DNA from: Rheinheimera soli
Lineage (GTDB): Bacteria > Pseudomonadota > Gammaproteobacteria > Enterobacterales > Alteromonadaceae
Length of the DNA: 64,000 nucleotides
Reading direction: 5' to 3'
NCBI RefSeq assembly: GCF_021290985.1
Contig: NZ_JAJOYU010000007.1
Coordinates: 1 to 64,000 of the forward strand
A program made the position numbers and the translations under genes. The notes beneath the pieces are model-generated. The model was given only the letters and a program-made list of their open reading frames with translations. It made no database searches and had not been told where the DNA came from. Positions 44,327-51,894 of this stretch are shown here, in pieces (position 1 is the stretch's first letter; the number at the start of each line of letters is the position of its first letter).

Positions 44327-45385
44327 ATGAATAAGATGAAAGGTCCGGCCATATTTTTGGCTCAGTTTATGGGCGACGAAGCGCCGTTTAATCATGTGGT
44401 TAGCATGGCAAAATGGGCGGCAGATCTCGGCTACAAGGGCATTCAGGTGCCGACTAATAATCCGGCCTTTTTTGATTTGGAGTTAGCGGCCAGCAGTCAG
44501 GCCTATTGTGATGATATTCAGGCTCAGTGCCGCGCCGCAGGTGTTGAAATCACAGAGCTGTCGACTCATTTGCAGGGTCAGCTTGTTGCTGTGCATCCGG
44601 CTTATGATGAGTTATTTGATAACTTCGCACCAGAAGCGTTGCGTGGTAAACCAGCAGAGCGCACCGAATGGGCTGTCAAGCAGCTAAAACTGGCTGCCAA
44701 AGCCAGTCAGAATTTAGGCTTAAAAGCTCATGCTACTTTTTCCGGCGCTTTACTCTGGCATTTAGTTTACCCATGGCCACAACGTCCTGCGGGTTTGGTT
44801 GAGCAGGGTTTTGCTGAACTTGCTAAACGCTGGTTGCCCATTCTTGATGCGTTTGACGAAGCAGGTGTGGATGTTTGTTATGAAATTCACCCGGGCGAAG
44901 ATTTACATGACGGCGCTACCTTTGAGCTATTTTTAGACGCCACTAACAACCATCCGCGCGCCAATATTCTGTTTGATCCAAGCCACTTTGTACTGCAACA
45001 ACTGGATTATTTAGATTTTATCGACCGCTATCACAGCAGAATCAAAATGTACCATGTCAAAGATGCTGAGTTCCGTCCTAATGGTCGTAGCGGTGTGTAT
45101 GGTGGCTATCAGGATTGGGTCAACAGACCAGGGCGCTTCCGTTCTTTAGGCGACGGTCAGGTAGATTTTAAGAGTATTTTCAGCAAGTTAACCCAATATG
45201 GTTTCGACGGTTGGGCCGTGCTGGAATGGGAATGTTGTTTAAAAGATTCAACCCAGGGCGCACGCGAAGGGGCTCCATTTATCGCGTCTCACCTGATTGA
45301 AAAAGCGGGCAGAGCCTTTGATGACTTTGCCGGAGCAAAAACAGACGAGGCGCGTAATCGCCGGATTTTGGGTTTAAAGCCGTAA
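44327..45385 (+). CDS. cytosolic sugar phosphate isomerase/epimerase-like TIM barrel
   Basis: A 352-residue xylose-isomerase-like TIM barrel without a signal peptide. Metal-ligand motifs are visible as YEIHPGEDLHDG (Glu), FDPSHFVLQQLDY (Asp and His), MYHVKDAEF (His, Asp) and WAVLEWECCLKD (Glu). A longer C-terminal region than its paralogs ends in ARNRRILGLKP. It follows the Gfo/Idh gene by 67 bases; the pairing of these two families is typical of inositol-like and keto-sugar catabolism. Confidence 0.88.
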   Translation: MNKMKGPAIFLAQFMGDEAPFNHVVSMAKWAADLGYKGIQVPTNNPAFFDLELAASSQAYCDDIQAQCRAAGVEITELSTHLQGQLVAVHPAYDELFDNFAPEALRGKPAERTEWAVKQLKLAAKASQNLGLKAHATFSGALLWHLVYPWPQRPAGLVEQGFAELAKRWLPILDAFDEAGVDVCYEIHPGEDLHDGATFELFLDATNNHPRANILFDPSHFVLQQLDYLDFIDRYHSRIKMYHVKDAEFRPNGRSGVYGGYQDWVNRPGRFRSLGDGQVDFKSIFSKLTQYGFDGWAVLEWECCLKDSTQGAREGAPFIASHLIEKAGRAFDDFAGAKTDEARNRRILGLKP

Positions 45386-45438
45386 TCGCATAAAAAAATA
45401 ACAAGCGCAGCTCTTACATAACGGGGAAGACAAAGATA

Positions 45439-46674
45439 ATGAACAGCATAAAAATACGCTTATGCAGCATGATGTTTTTACAGTTTTTTATCTGGGGTGG
45501 CTGGTTTGTCACTTTAGGTACTTTTTTAAGCCAGAACCTGCAGGCCACTGGCCCACAAACAGGCATGGCTTTTTCAACTCAGTCCTGGGGCGCCATTATT
45601 GCGCCTTTTATAGTCGGCTTAATAGCAGACCGTTTTTTTAACGCTGAGCGTTTATTGGGTGTGCTGCATTTAGCTGGTGCTGTTTTACTGTACTTTATGT
45701 ATCAGGCTAATGATTTCACAACCTTTTATCCGCTGGTTTTAGGCTACATGCTGGCTTATATGCCAACGCTGGCGCTGGTGAACTCGGTGTCTTTTGGTCA
45801 GTTAAAACAACCTGAACTGGAATTTGGTCAAATCCGCGTTTGGGGCACTATCGGCTGGATAGCTGCAGGTTTAGTTATTAGTTACGCTTTTGGCTGGGAT
45901 GCTCAGCAAGCGATAGCGGATGGCGCTCTGAAAAACACCTTCCTGATGTGTGCTGTGGCTTCGTTAGCTTTAGGTTTATATAGTTTTACCTTACCTGCAA
46001 CGCCACCAGCTGGCCGTGGTCAGCAACTGAAATTGGGTGAGCTGCTAGGGGTGGATGCTTTGGCCTTATTAAAAGATCGTAACTTCGCTTTGTTCTTTTT
46101 AGCTTCAGTGCTGATTTGTATTCCACTGGCCTTTTATTACCAGAATGCCAATCCTTTCCTGACCGGTATAGGCGTGGAAAATGCCACAGGAAAAATGACC
46201 TTAGGCCAGGTGTCTGAAGTGTTATTTATGCTGGCATTACCGCTGTTTCTTAATCGTTTTGGCATTCGCTGGACCTTATTAATCGGCATGGCCGCCTGGG
46301 TATTACGTTATGTATTGTTTGCTTATGGTGATGCCGGGCAGGGCTTATGGTTACTGGTGATTGGTATAGCTTTGCACGGTATTTGTTATGACTTCTTTTT
46401 TGTCTCTGGCCAGATTTATACCAACAGCAAAGCGGGCGTAAAAATCCGTAGTGCGGCTCAGGGCCTGATCACGCTGGCAACTTACGGTATAGGTATGTTG
46501 ATAGGCTTTAGTGTTGCGGGCCAAATCACAGAGGCCTACAGCAGCGCTGAAGCGACAGACTGGACTTCTATCTGGTTATTCCCTGCAGGTTTTGCCGCTG
46601 TAGTGCTGGTGCTGTTTGCGTTGATCTTTAAAAATGAGCCACTGCAACAACAAGCAGAGGACAAACAGCCATGA
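45439..46674 (+). CDS. MFS transporter, nucleoside:H+ symporter family
   Basis: A 411-residue 12-helix transporter of the NupG/XapB-like group: MMFLQFFIWGGWFVTLGTF at the start, then FGQIRVWGTIGWIAAG, the family motif. Members next to sugar isomerase genes generally carry sugars or glycosides rather than nucleosides. It overlaps the next gene as ATGA (46671-46674). It probably imports the product of periplasmic glycoside oxidation or cleavage. Confidence 0.88.
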   Translation: MNSIKIRLCSMMFLQFFIWGGWFVTLGTFLSQNLQATGPQTGMAFSTQSWGAIIAPFIVGLIADRFFNAERLLGVLHLAGAVLLYFMYQANDFTTFYPLVLGYMLAYMPTLALVNSVSFGQLKQPELEFGQIRVWGTIGWIAAGLVISYAFGWDAQQAIADGALKNTFLMCAVASLALGLYSFTLPATPPAGRGQQLKLGELLGVDALALLKDRNFALFFLASVLICIPLAFYYQNANPFLTGIGVENATGKMTLGQVSEVLFMLALPLFLNRFGIRWTLLIGMAAWVLRYVLFAYGDAGQGLWLLVIGIALHGICYDFFFVSGQIYTNSKAGVKIRSAAQGLITLATYGIGMLIGFSVAGQITEAYSSAEATDWTSIWLFPAGFAAVVLVLFALIFKNEPLQQQAEDKQP

Positions 46675-47573
46675 GCCGTACTTTGCCCCGTCGTGAACTG
46701 TTAAAACAACTGGCAGCCGGGGCACTGGGTGTTTCGGTGCTGGGTTCTGGTTTAGTGTTCAGTAGCTCTGTATTAGCGGCTCCTGTGACTGGCGGTGCCC
46801 TGAAAGGCAATATCCGTCATTCAGTCAGCCGCTGGACTTATGGCGATTTATCCATTGAAGAACTTTGCCTGCTGGTGAAATCTCTAGGTTTTACCGCCAT
46901 AGACTTAGTAGGGCCAGACGACTGGCCTGTATTAAAAAAGCACGGTGTCGACAGCTCTATGTGTAATGGCGCTGAGCTGAATCTGGAAGATGGCTGGTCT
47001 GATCCGAAGTTTCATCCAGAGCTGATAAAACGCTACTTAAAACACATAGATTTAGTGGCAGAGGCTGGCTATAAAAACCTGATTTGTTTTAGCGGTAATG
47101 CCCGTGGTATGGACAGAGAAACAGCCTTACAAAACGCAGTGAAAGGCTTAAAACAGATTTTACCTCAAGCAGAAAAGCGTGGTGTGGTGCTGCAAATGGA
47201 GCTGTTTAACAGCAAAGTGGATCACCCGGATTATCTGGCTGATAGTTCAGCCTGGGCTATTGAGCTTTGTAAGCGACTGAACTCGCAGAACTTTAAGCTG
47301 TTGTACGACATCTACCATATGCAAATTATGGAAGGTGACATTATCCGCACTATCAAAGATAACCATCAGTATTTTGGCCACTATCACACCGCTGGTGTGC
47401 CGGGCCGCCATGAAATTGATGACTCGCAGGAGCTGAACTATGTCGCTATAGCCAAAGCTATTCGTGATACAGGCTTTACCGGCTATCTGGCGCAGGAATT
47501 TGTACCAACACCAAAAACTAAAGAAGGCCGGGTGCAGTCATTGGCTCAGGCTATTCGTATTTGTGACGTATAA
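46671..47573 (+). CDS. exported hydroxypyruvate-isomerase-like TIM barrel
   Basis: A 300-residue TIM barrel of the Hyi group: ENQ-type core replaced by LQMELFNSKVDHPDY, YDIYHMQIMEGDIIRTIKDN and GHYHTAGVPGRHEID, all strongly hydroxypyruvate-isomerase-like with metal ligands Glu, Asp and His. The N-terminus has a twin-arginine motif (RRELLKQLAAGALGVSVLGSG), so it is probably Tat-exported, unlike cytosolic Hyi. That suggests a keto-sugar substrate in the periplasm. It is coupled to the MFS gene by a 4-base overlap. Confidence 0.87.
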   Translation: MSRTLPRRELLKQLAAGALGVSVLGSGLVFSSSVLAAPVTGGALKGNIRHSVSRWTYGDLSIEELCLLVKSLGFTAIDLVGPDDWPVLKKHGVDSSMCNGAELNLEDGWSDPKFHPELIKRYLKHIDLVAEAGYKNLICFSGNARGMDRETALQNAVKGLKQILPQAEKRGVVLQMELFNSKVDHPDYLADSSAWAIELCKRLNSQNFKLLYDIYHMQIMEGDIIRTIKDNHQYFGHYHTAGVPGRHEIDDSQELNYVAIAKAIRDTGFTGYLAQEFVPTPKTKEGRVQSLAQAIRICDV

Positions 47574-47625
47574 ACCGGGACTAAGCAGCCTGACTGCTTA
47601 GCTATAAAAAAATGAAAACAGGACC

Positions 47626-47656
47626 TATACCCAACACGTTGAACGGAAAGGGTATA
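47626..47656. promoter_or_regulatory. inverted repeat before the GMC oxidoreductase gene
   Basis: TATACCC and GGGTATA, spaced by 17 bases, lie 30-60 bases upstream of the GMC start. Another stem, CTAAGCAG/CTGCTTAG (47581-47601), precedes it and may end the upstream transcript. The function is a guess. Confidence 0.35.
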
Positions 47657-47685
47657 AGGCGCCGCCCAACAGGGGACAACAACAG

Positions 47686-49377
47686 ATGACAGTTGCGCAG
47701 AATCATTACGACGCCATAGTGGTCGGTTCCGGCATCAGCGGTGGCTGGGCTGCCAAAGAGCTGACCGAAAAAGGCCTGAAAGTTCTCTTATTAGAACGTG
47801 GTCGTGACATTGAACATATCAAAGGCTATACCAATGCCTTTAAAGAAGCCTGGGACTTTCCACACCGCGACAGACCGACGGAAAAAATGAAGGAAATGCA
47901 TCCGGTGTTAAAGCGGGATTACCCGCTGAATGAAAGCACTTATGGCATGTGGGCCAATGATCAGGACTCGCCTTATGTCGAGAAAAAACGCTTTGACTGG
48001 TTTCGTGGTTATCATATGGGGGGCCGCTCTTTGTTGTGGGGCCGTCAGAGTTATCGCTTAAACGAAGCTGATTTTGAAGCCAACTTAAAAGAAGGCATAG
48101 CGGTCGATTGGCCTATACGTTACGCCGATTTAGCGCCATGGTATGACTATGTAGAACGTTTTGCTGGCATCTCAGGTAACAGGGATGGTCTGGACGTATT
48201 ACCTGACGGCCAGTACTTGCCTGCTTTTGATTTAAACGTGGTGGAGCAATCAGTTGCTGCTCGCCTGAAAAAATCTTTTGGTGGCAGCCGCCATCTGATC
48301 TGTGGCCGTACTGCGAATATTTCTCAGCCTAAACCTGAACAAAACCGCGTGAACTGCCAATACCGCAATAAATGCTGGTTAGGTTGTCCTTTTGGCGCTT
48401 ATTTCAGTACTCAGTCTTCCACTTTGCCTGTGGCGATGAAAACCGGCAATTTAACAGTACGGCCTTTTTCTATTGTCACCCAGGTGTTGTACGACAAAGA
48501 CAAAAAGCGCGCCCGTGGTGTGGAAGTGCTGGATAGCGAAACCATGCAGACCTACGAATTCACCAGCAAAATAGTATTCCTGAACGCTTCAGCTTTTAAC
48601 TCGACCTGGGTGCTGATGAATTCAGCCACAGATATCTGGCAAGGTGGTTTGGGCAGCAGCAGTGGTGAGCTGGGCCATAACGTGATGGACCACCACTTAA
48701 ATGCCGGTGCTTATGGTGAAGTAGAAGGCTTTGACGATAAATACTATTTTGGCCGTCGTCCAACAGGTTTTTATATTCCGCGCTTCCGTAACTGGGGAGG
48801 CGATAAACGTGATTACTTACGTGGTTTTGGTTATCAGGGCGCGGCCAGCCGTCAGGGTTGGCAGCGAAACGTCGCTGAGGTGGGCATAGGTGCTGATCTG
48901 AAAGACGCTTTAGCCGAACCTGGCAGCTGGACTATAGGTATGAGTGGTTTTGGTGAGATTTTACCGGATCACAGCAATAAAATTTCGTTAGACCGCACTG
49001 TCAAAGACAAATGGGGTTTACCAGTACTTGCGATGGACGCAGAGCTCAAAGCCAACGAAATCAAAATGCGCAAAGATATGATGCAGGATGGTATCGACAT
49101 TCTTGAAGCAGGCGGCGCTAAAAATGTCCGTGGTTTTAACGAAGAATGTCATCCGGGTAAAGGTATTCACGAGATGGGCACTGCCCGTATGGGCCGCGAT
49201 CCTAAAAGCTCAGTACTGAATGGCTTTAATCAGGTGTGGGATGCACCCAACGTCTTTATTACAGATGGCGCTGCTATGACGTCAGCTTCTTGTGTGAATC
49301 CGTCTTTAACCTATATGGCGTTGACTGCTCGTGCAGCTGCTTATGCAGTAGACGCACTGAAAAAGGGAGACCTGTAA
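47686..49377 (+). CDS. GMC oxidoreductase, glycoside 3-dehydrogenase-like large subunit
   Basis: A 563-residue FAD enzyme: N-terminal dinucleotide motif VVGSGISGGWAAKEL, a Cys-rich segment CQYRNKCWLGCPFGAY typical of gluconate-dehydrogenase-like large subunits, and the C-terminal GMC motif HEMGTARMG with the catalytic-site His/Asn region in SCVNPSLTYMAL. It has no signal of its own, but the next gene encodes a Tat-signal small subunit, so hitch-hiker export is likely. Related complexes oxidise C3 of glucosides. It is followed after one base by the small subunit. No cytochrome c subunit is adjacent. Confidence 0.9.
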   Translation: MTVAQNHYDAIVVGSGISGGWAAKELTEKGLKVLLLERGRDIEHIKGYTNAFKEAWDFPHRDRPTEKMKEMHPVLKRDYPLNESTYGMWANDQDSPYVEKKRFDWFRGYHMGGRSLLWGRQSYRLNEADFEANLKEGIAVDWPIRYADLAPWYDYVERFAGISGNRDGLDVLPDGQYLPAFDLNVVEQSVAARLKKSFGGSRHLICGRTANISQPKPEQNRVNCQYRNKCWLGCPFGAYFSTQSSTLPVAMKTGNLTVRPFSIVTQVLYDKDKKRARGVEVLDSETMQTYEFTSKIVFLNASAFNSTWVLMNSATDIWQGGLGSSSGELGHNVMDHHLNAGAYGEVEGFDDKYYFGRRPTGFYIPRFRNWGGDKRDYLRGFGYQGAASRQGWQRNVAEVGIGADLKDALAEPGSWTIGMSGFGEILPDHSNKISLDRTVKDKWGLPVLAMDAELKANEIKMRKDMMQDGIDILEAGGAKNVRGFNEECHPGKGIHEMGTARMGRDPKSSVLNGFNQVWDAPNVFITDGAAMTSASCVNPSLTYMALTARAAAYAVDALKKGDL

Positions 49378-49378
49378 C

Positions 49379-49933
49379 ATGGACAGACGTGATTTATTAA
49401 AAATGATTGCAGCCGCGACCGGTGTGGCTATGGTAGGTGGTGATTTATGGGCCGCCGACCTGAAATCAGCCGATGCGGGTAAGGCACTTTTTACTCAGTC
49501 TGATATTGCCTTTTTAGACGAAATTGCCGAAACCATTTTGCCAAAAACCAGCACTCCGGGAGCCAAAGATGCCGGCTGTGGCGCTGTGATGGCCGTAATG
49601 GTGGCGGATTGTTATGAGCTGAAGCACCAGACGGTGTTTTTTGAAGGCTTAAAAACCATTAAAGCTCTGGCCAAAAAACAATTTGGCAAAGACTTTATGC
49701 AACTGACAGCAGCGCAGAAACATGAATTGCTGTCGAAGCTGGATCAGGATGCTAAACAAGCTGCTGGCGGCCCGTTACCTCATTATTTTACCTTGCTAAA
49801 ACAGCTGACTCTGATGGTGTTTTTTACCTCAAAACTGGGGGCTACTGAAGTGCTGCGTTATGTCGCAGTTCCTGGCCGTTACGATGGCAATCTGCCTTAT
49901 AAAAAGGGCGATCGCGCCTGGGCGACCAACTAA
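49379..49933 (+). CDS. gluconate 2-dehydrogenase subunit 3 family protein
   Basis: A 184-residue small subunit with a twin-arginine signal (DRRDLLKMIAAATGVAMVGG). The body matches the subunit-3 family: FLDEIAETILPKTSTPGAKDAGCGAVMAVMVADCY, then FFTSKLGATEVLRYVAVPGRYDGN. It is needed for export and maturation of the GMC large subunit in related complexes. It lies one base after the GMC gene, so the subunits are made together. Confidence 0.92.
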   Translation: MDRRDLLKMIAAATGVAMVGGDLWAADLKSADAGKALFTQSDIAFLDEIAETILPKTSTPGAKDAGCGAVMAVMVADCYELKHQTVFFEGLKTIKALAKKQFGKDFMQLTAAQKHELLSKLDQDAKQAAGGPLPHYFTLLKQLTLMVFFTSKLGATEVLRYVAVPGRYDGNLPYKKGDRAWATN

Positions 49934-49972
49934 GCAACAGATAAGGCGGGTCTCCGCTTTTTTGAGGTATGT

Positions 49973-50734
49973 ATGATGAATTATGTATGGATTGGCGTTG
50001 CTTTGTCGTTAAGCACTGCTGCTATGGCTGCCACTGATATCAGCCAATTATCAGACGCAGAGCGCCATGCGTTAGCTGCTAAAACTGAAGTCTGGACTCC
50101 GGTGCCGCCTGTCGTCACTGCAGCACAAGGTCAGGCTCCTTCAGATGCTCTACAGCTTTTGGATAAAAACTTGTCGCAGTGGCAATCGGTAAAAACTGGT
50201 GCTGCAGCTCAGTGGACTATGACTGACGGTGTGTTAACGGTTAAACCCGGCACTGGCGATATCCGCAGTAAAGAGTCGTTTTGCGATATCCAATTGCATC
50301 TGGAATGGCGTGTTGGTAAAGATAGGATGGACAAAGAAGGTCAGCTGCGTAACAACAGCGGCATCTTTTTACAGGAAATGTACGAAATCCAGATCTTAGA
50401 TTCGTATCAGAATGACACTTACCCTAATGGCCAGGCTGGTTCAGTCTATAAACAAACTATTCCGCTGGCGAACGCAACCCGTCCGACAGGGGAGTGGCAA
50501 CACTACGGCATCATCTATAAAGCGCCGCGTTTTGAAGGTGAAAAGCGCTTATCGCCTGGTTATATCACAGTGCTGCATAATGGTGTTTTAGTGCAAAATC
50601 ACACTGAAATTGCTGGTACCACTGAATGGATAGGGCCGCCTCAAGTCAAAGCACATGGCTGCTTACCACTGAAATTACAGGATCACGGCGACAGCGTCAG
50701 TTTCCGCAATATCTGGGTTCGTAAGCTGGATTAA
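49973..50734 (+). CDS. exported DUF1080 protein, 3-keto-glycoside hydrolase-like
   Basis: A 253-residue secreted protein: a Sec signal (MMNYVWIGVALSLSTAAMA) and a concanavalin-like DUF1080 domain with LLDKNLSQWQS, WTMTDGVLTVKPG, NNSGIFLQEMYEIQILDSY, YGIIYKAPRFEG and LQDHGDSVSFRNIWVRKL. Family knowledge: members act on 3-keto-glycosides formed by GMC-type dehydrogenases, releasing the aglycone. Placed right after the dehydrogenase pair, it fits step two of that route. An ATG at 49976 is an equal choice of start. Confidence 0.9.
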   Translation: MMNYVWIGVALSLSTAAMAATDISQLSDAERHALAAKTEVWTPVPPVVTAAQGQAPSDALQLLDKNLSQWQSVKTGAAAQWTMTDGVLTVKPGTGDIRSKESFCDIQLHLEWRVGKDRMDKEGQLRNNSGIFLQEMYEIQILDSYQNDTYPNGQAGSVYKQTIPLANATRPTGEWQHYGIIYKAPRFEGEKRLSPGYITVLHNGVLVQNHTEIAGTTEWIGPPQVKAHGCLPLKLQDHGDSVSFRNIWVRKLD

Positions 50735-50749
50735 TACTGTCTTTATGGC

Positions 50750-50779
50750 AAAAAGGCTGGTGTTGACACCAGCCTTTTT
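50750..50779. terminator. bidirectional terminator after the DUF1080 gene
   Basis: A perfect 13-base stem, AAAAAGGCTGGTG with CACCAGCCTTTTT, and loop TTGA. It serves both the plus-strand operon and the convergent TIM-barrel gene. Confidence 0.9.
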
Positions 50780-50796
50780 CTTATCAAAACCTGCTG

Positions 50797-51681
50797 TTAT
50801 TTCATATCTGCGATGATGGCTTGCAAACCTTTGAGTGACGCTTCAACACTTTGCATTGGTGTCATTCCTGCTGGGTAAGATTCCTGTTCTACCACCAGCC
50901 ACTGAGTACCACCTATAGTTTTATTGGCGGTGATCAAAGCTTTCCAGTCGGTCGTGTCTTTACCAATAATAGGATCTTCAGTATTACCAGGCTCAGGTGC
51001 TGATGCTTTGTAGTGTGTGGTTACAGTGCGGCCCGGATAAGCTTTTATAAAATCCACCGGATCTTTGCCAGCAACTTCAGTCCAGCCGACATCTTGCTGC
51101 AAAATCACTCTGCTGTTGGTATTTTTACCAATCACATCCCAAGGCGTTTTGCCCATTTCGCCGAGCATTTCTGGTTTGTGGTTGTGATAGCCGACCTGCA
51201 TACCTAATGGCGTCAGTTTTTCTTGCACAGCAGCTAAATCTGCAGCTACAGCTTTGGCTCCTTCGACAGTAAAAGCGCGCTGATCCATAGGAATAATTAA
51301 ATAGTGACAATCTATGGCCTTATAAAAAGCGACTGTGGCGTCAAACTGCTCCGGGCTGAACTTTTCAAAAGGCACATGAGCGCCAGAGGCTTTTAATCCC
51401 AACTGGTTTAAAAATGCTTTTAAACCCGCAGCATCATTGGCGTATTTGCCAAAAAATCCTGCAAACTCAACACCCTGAAACCCCATGGCAGCAAGTTTGG
51501 TCAGAGTACCTTCAAAATCTGCCATCATGGCATCTTTGACAGACCATAATTGCACACTCAATTGAGGTTCAGTCGCTGTAACCGCAGCTGTATCTGCATA
51601 GCTATAGCCTGCTGCAGTACTGGCTAAAACCAGACTCAGTACCTGCGCAGTGTTTGTCAGTTTCTTCTTTAAAAAAAGCAT
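50797..51681 (-). CDS. exported sugar phosphate isomerase/epimerase-like TIM barrel
   Basis: A 294-residue protein with a Sec-type signal (LVLASTAAGYSYADTA). The barrel begins PQLSVQLWSVKDAMM. Ligand-bearing motifs are FQGVEFAGFFG, VGYHNHKPEM, LQQDVGWTEVAG and THYKASAPEPG; the last replaces the usual WHVKD, so metal binding may differ. It is paralogous to the gene at 40775 but separately transcribed, with its own operator-like site (51705-51718). It is the fourth TIM barrel in this island. Confidence 0.87.
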   Translation of the reverse strand: MLFLKKKLTNTAQVLSLVLASTAAGYSYADTAAVTATEPQLSVQLWSVKDAMMADFEGTLTKLAAMGFQGVEFAGFFGKYANDAAGLKAFLNQLGLKASGAHVPFEKFSPEQFDATVAFYKAIDCHYLIIPMDQRAFTVEGAKAVAADLAAVQEKLTPLGMQVGYHNHKPEMLGEMGKTPWDVIGKNTNSRVILQQDVGWTEVAGKDPVDFIKAYPGRTVTTHYKASAPEPGNTEDPIIGKDTTDWKALITANKTIGGTQWLVVEQESYPAGMTPMQSVEASLKGLQAIIADMK

Positions 51682-51704
51682 ACCCCTGTCCTTGTTGTTA
51701 TCGT

Positions 51705-51718
51705 TGGAAGCGGTTTCA
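51705..51718. promoter_or_regulatory. LacI/CcpA-like operator before the TIM-barrel gene
   Basis: TGGAAGCGGTTTCA is a near palindrome (complement TGAAACCGCTTCCA) with the central CG typical of LacI-family sites, 24-37 bases upstream of the gene. It differs from the two other operator types in the window, so a third LacI-family regulator may act here. Confidence 0.5.
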
Positions 51719-51828
51719 GAGTGCGTTATTTTTGTACTCAGATCAAGGCTAAATGCGTTGATTGGCGGGTTCTAAAAGGACTAAATAAATAGACTTCTCT
51801 CAGGGGGACTTGCTTTGGTAAAAGCCAT

Positions 51829-51851
51829 AAAAAAAGCCCCTTTGCAGGGGC
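51829..51851 (-). terminator. terminator after the amylosucrase gene
   Basis: GCCCC/GGGGC stem, read on the minus strand followed by TTTTTTTATGG. It lies 44-66 bases past the stop at 51895. Confidence 0.75.
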
Positions 51852-51894
51852 ATCAAAAGTCAAACACTTTGGGGGAGTGTTATCAGGGAATAGC

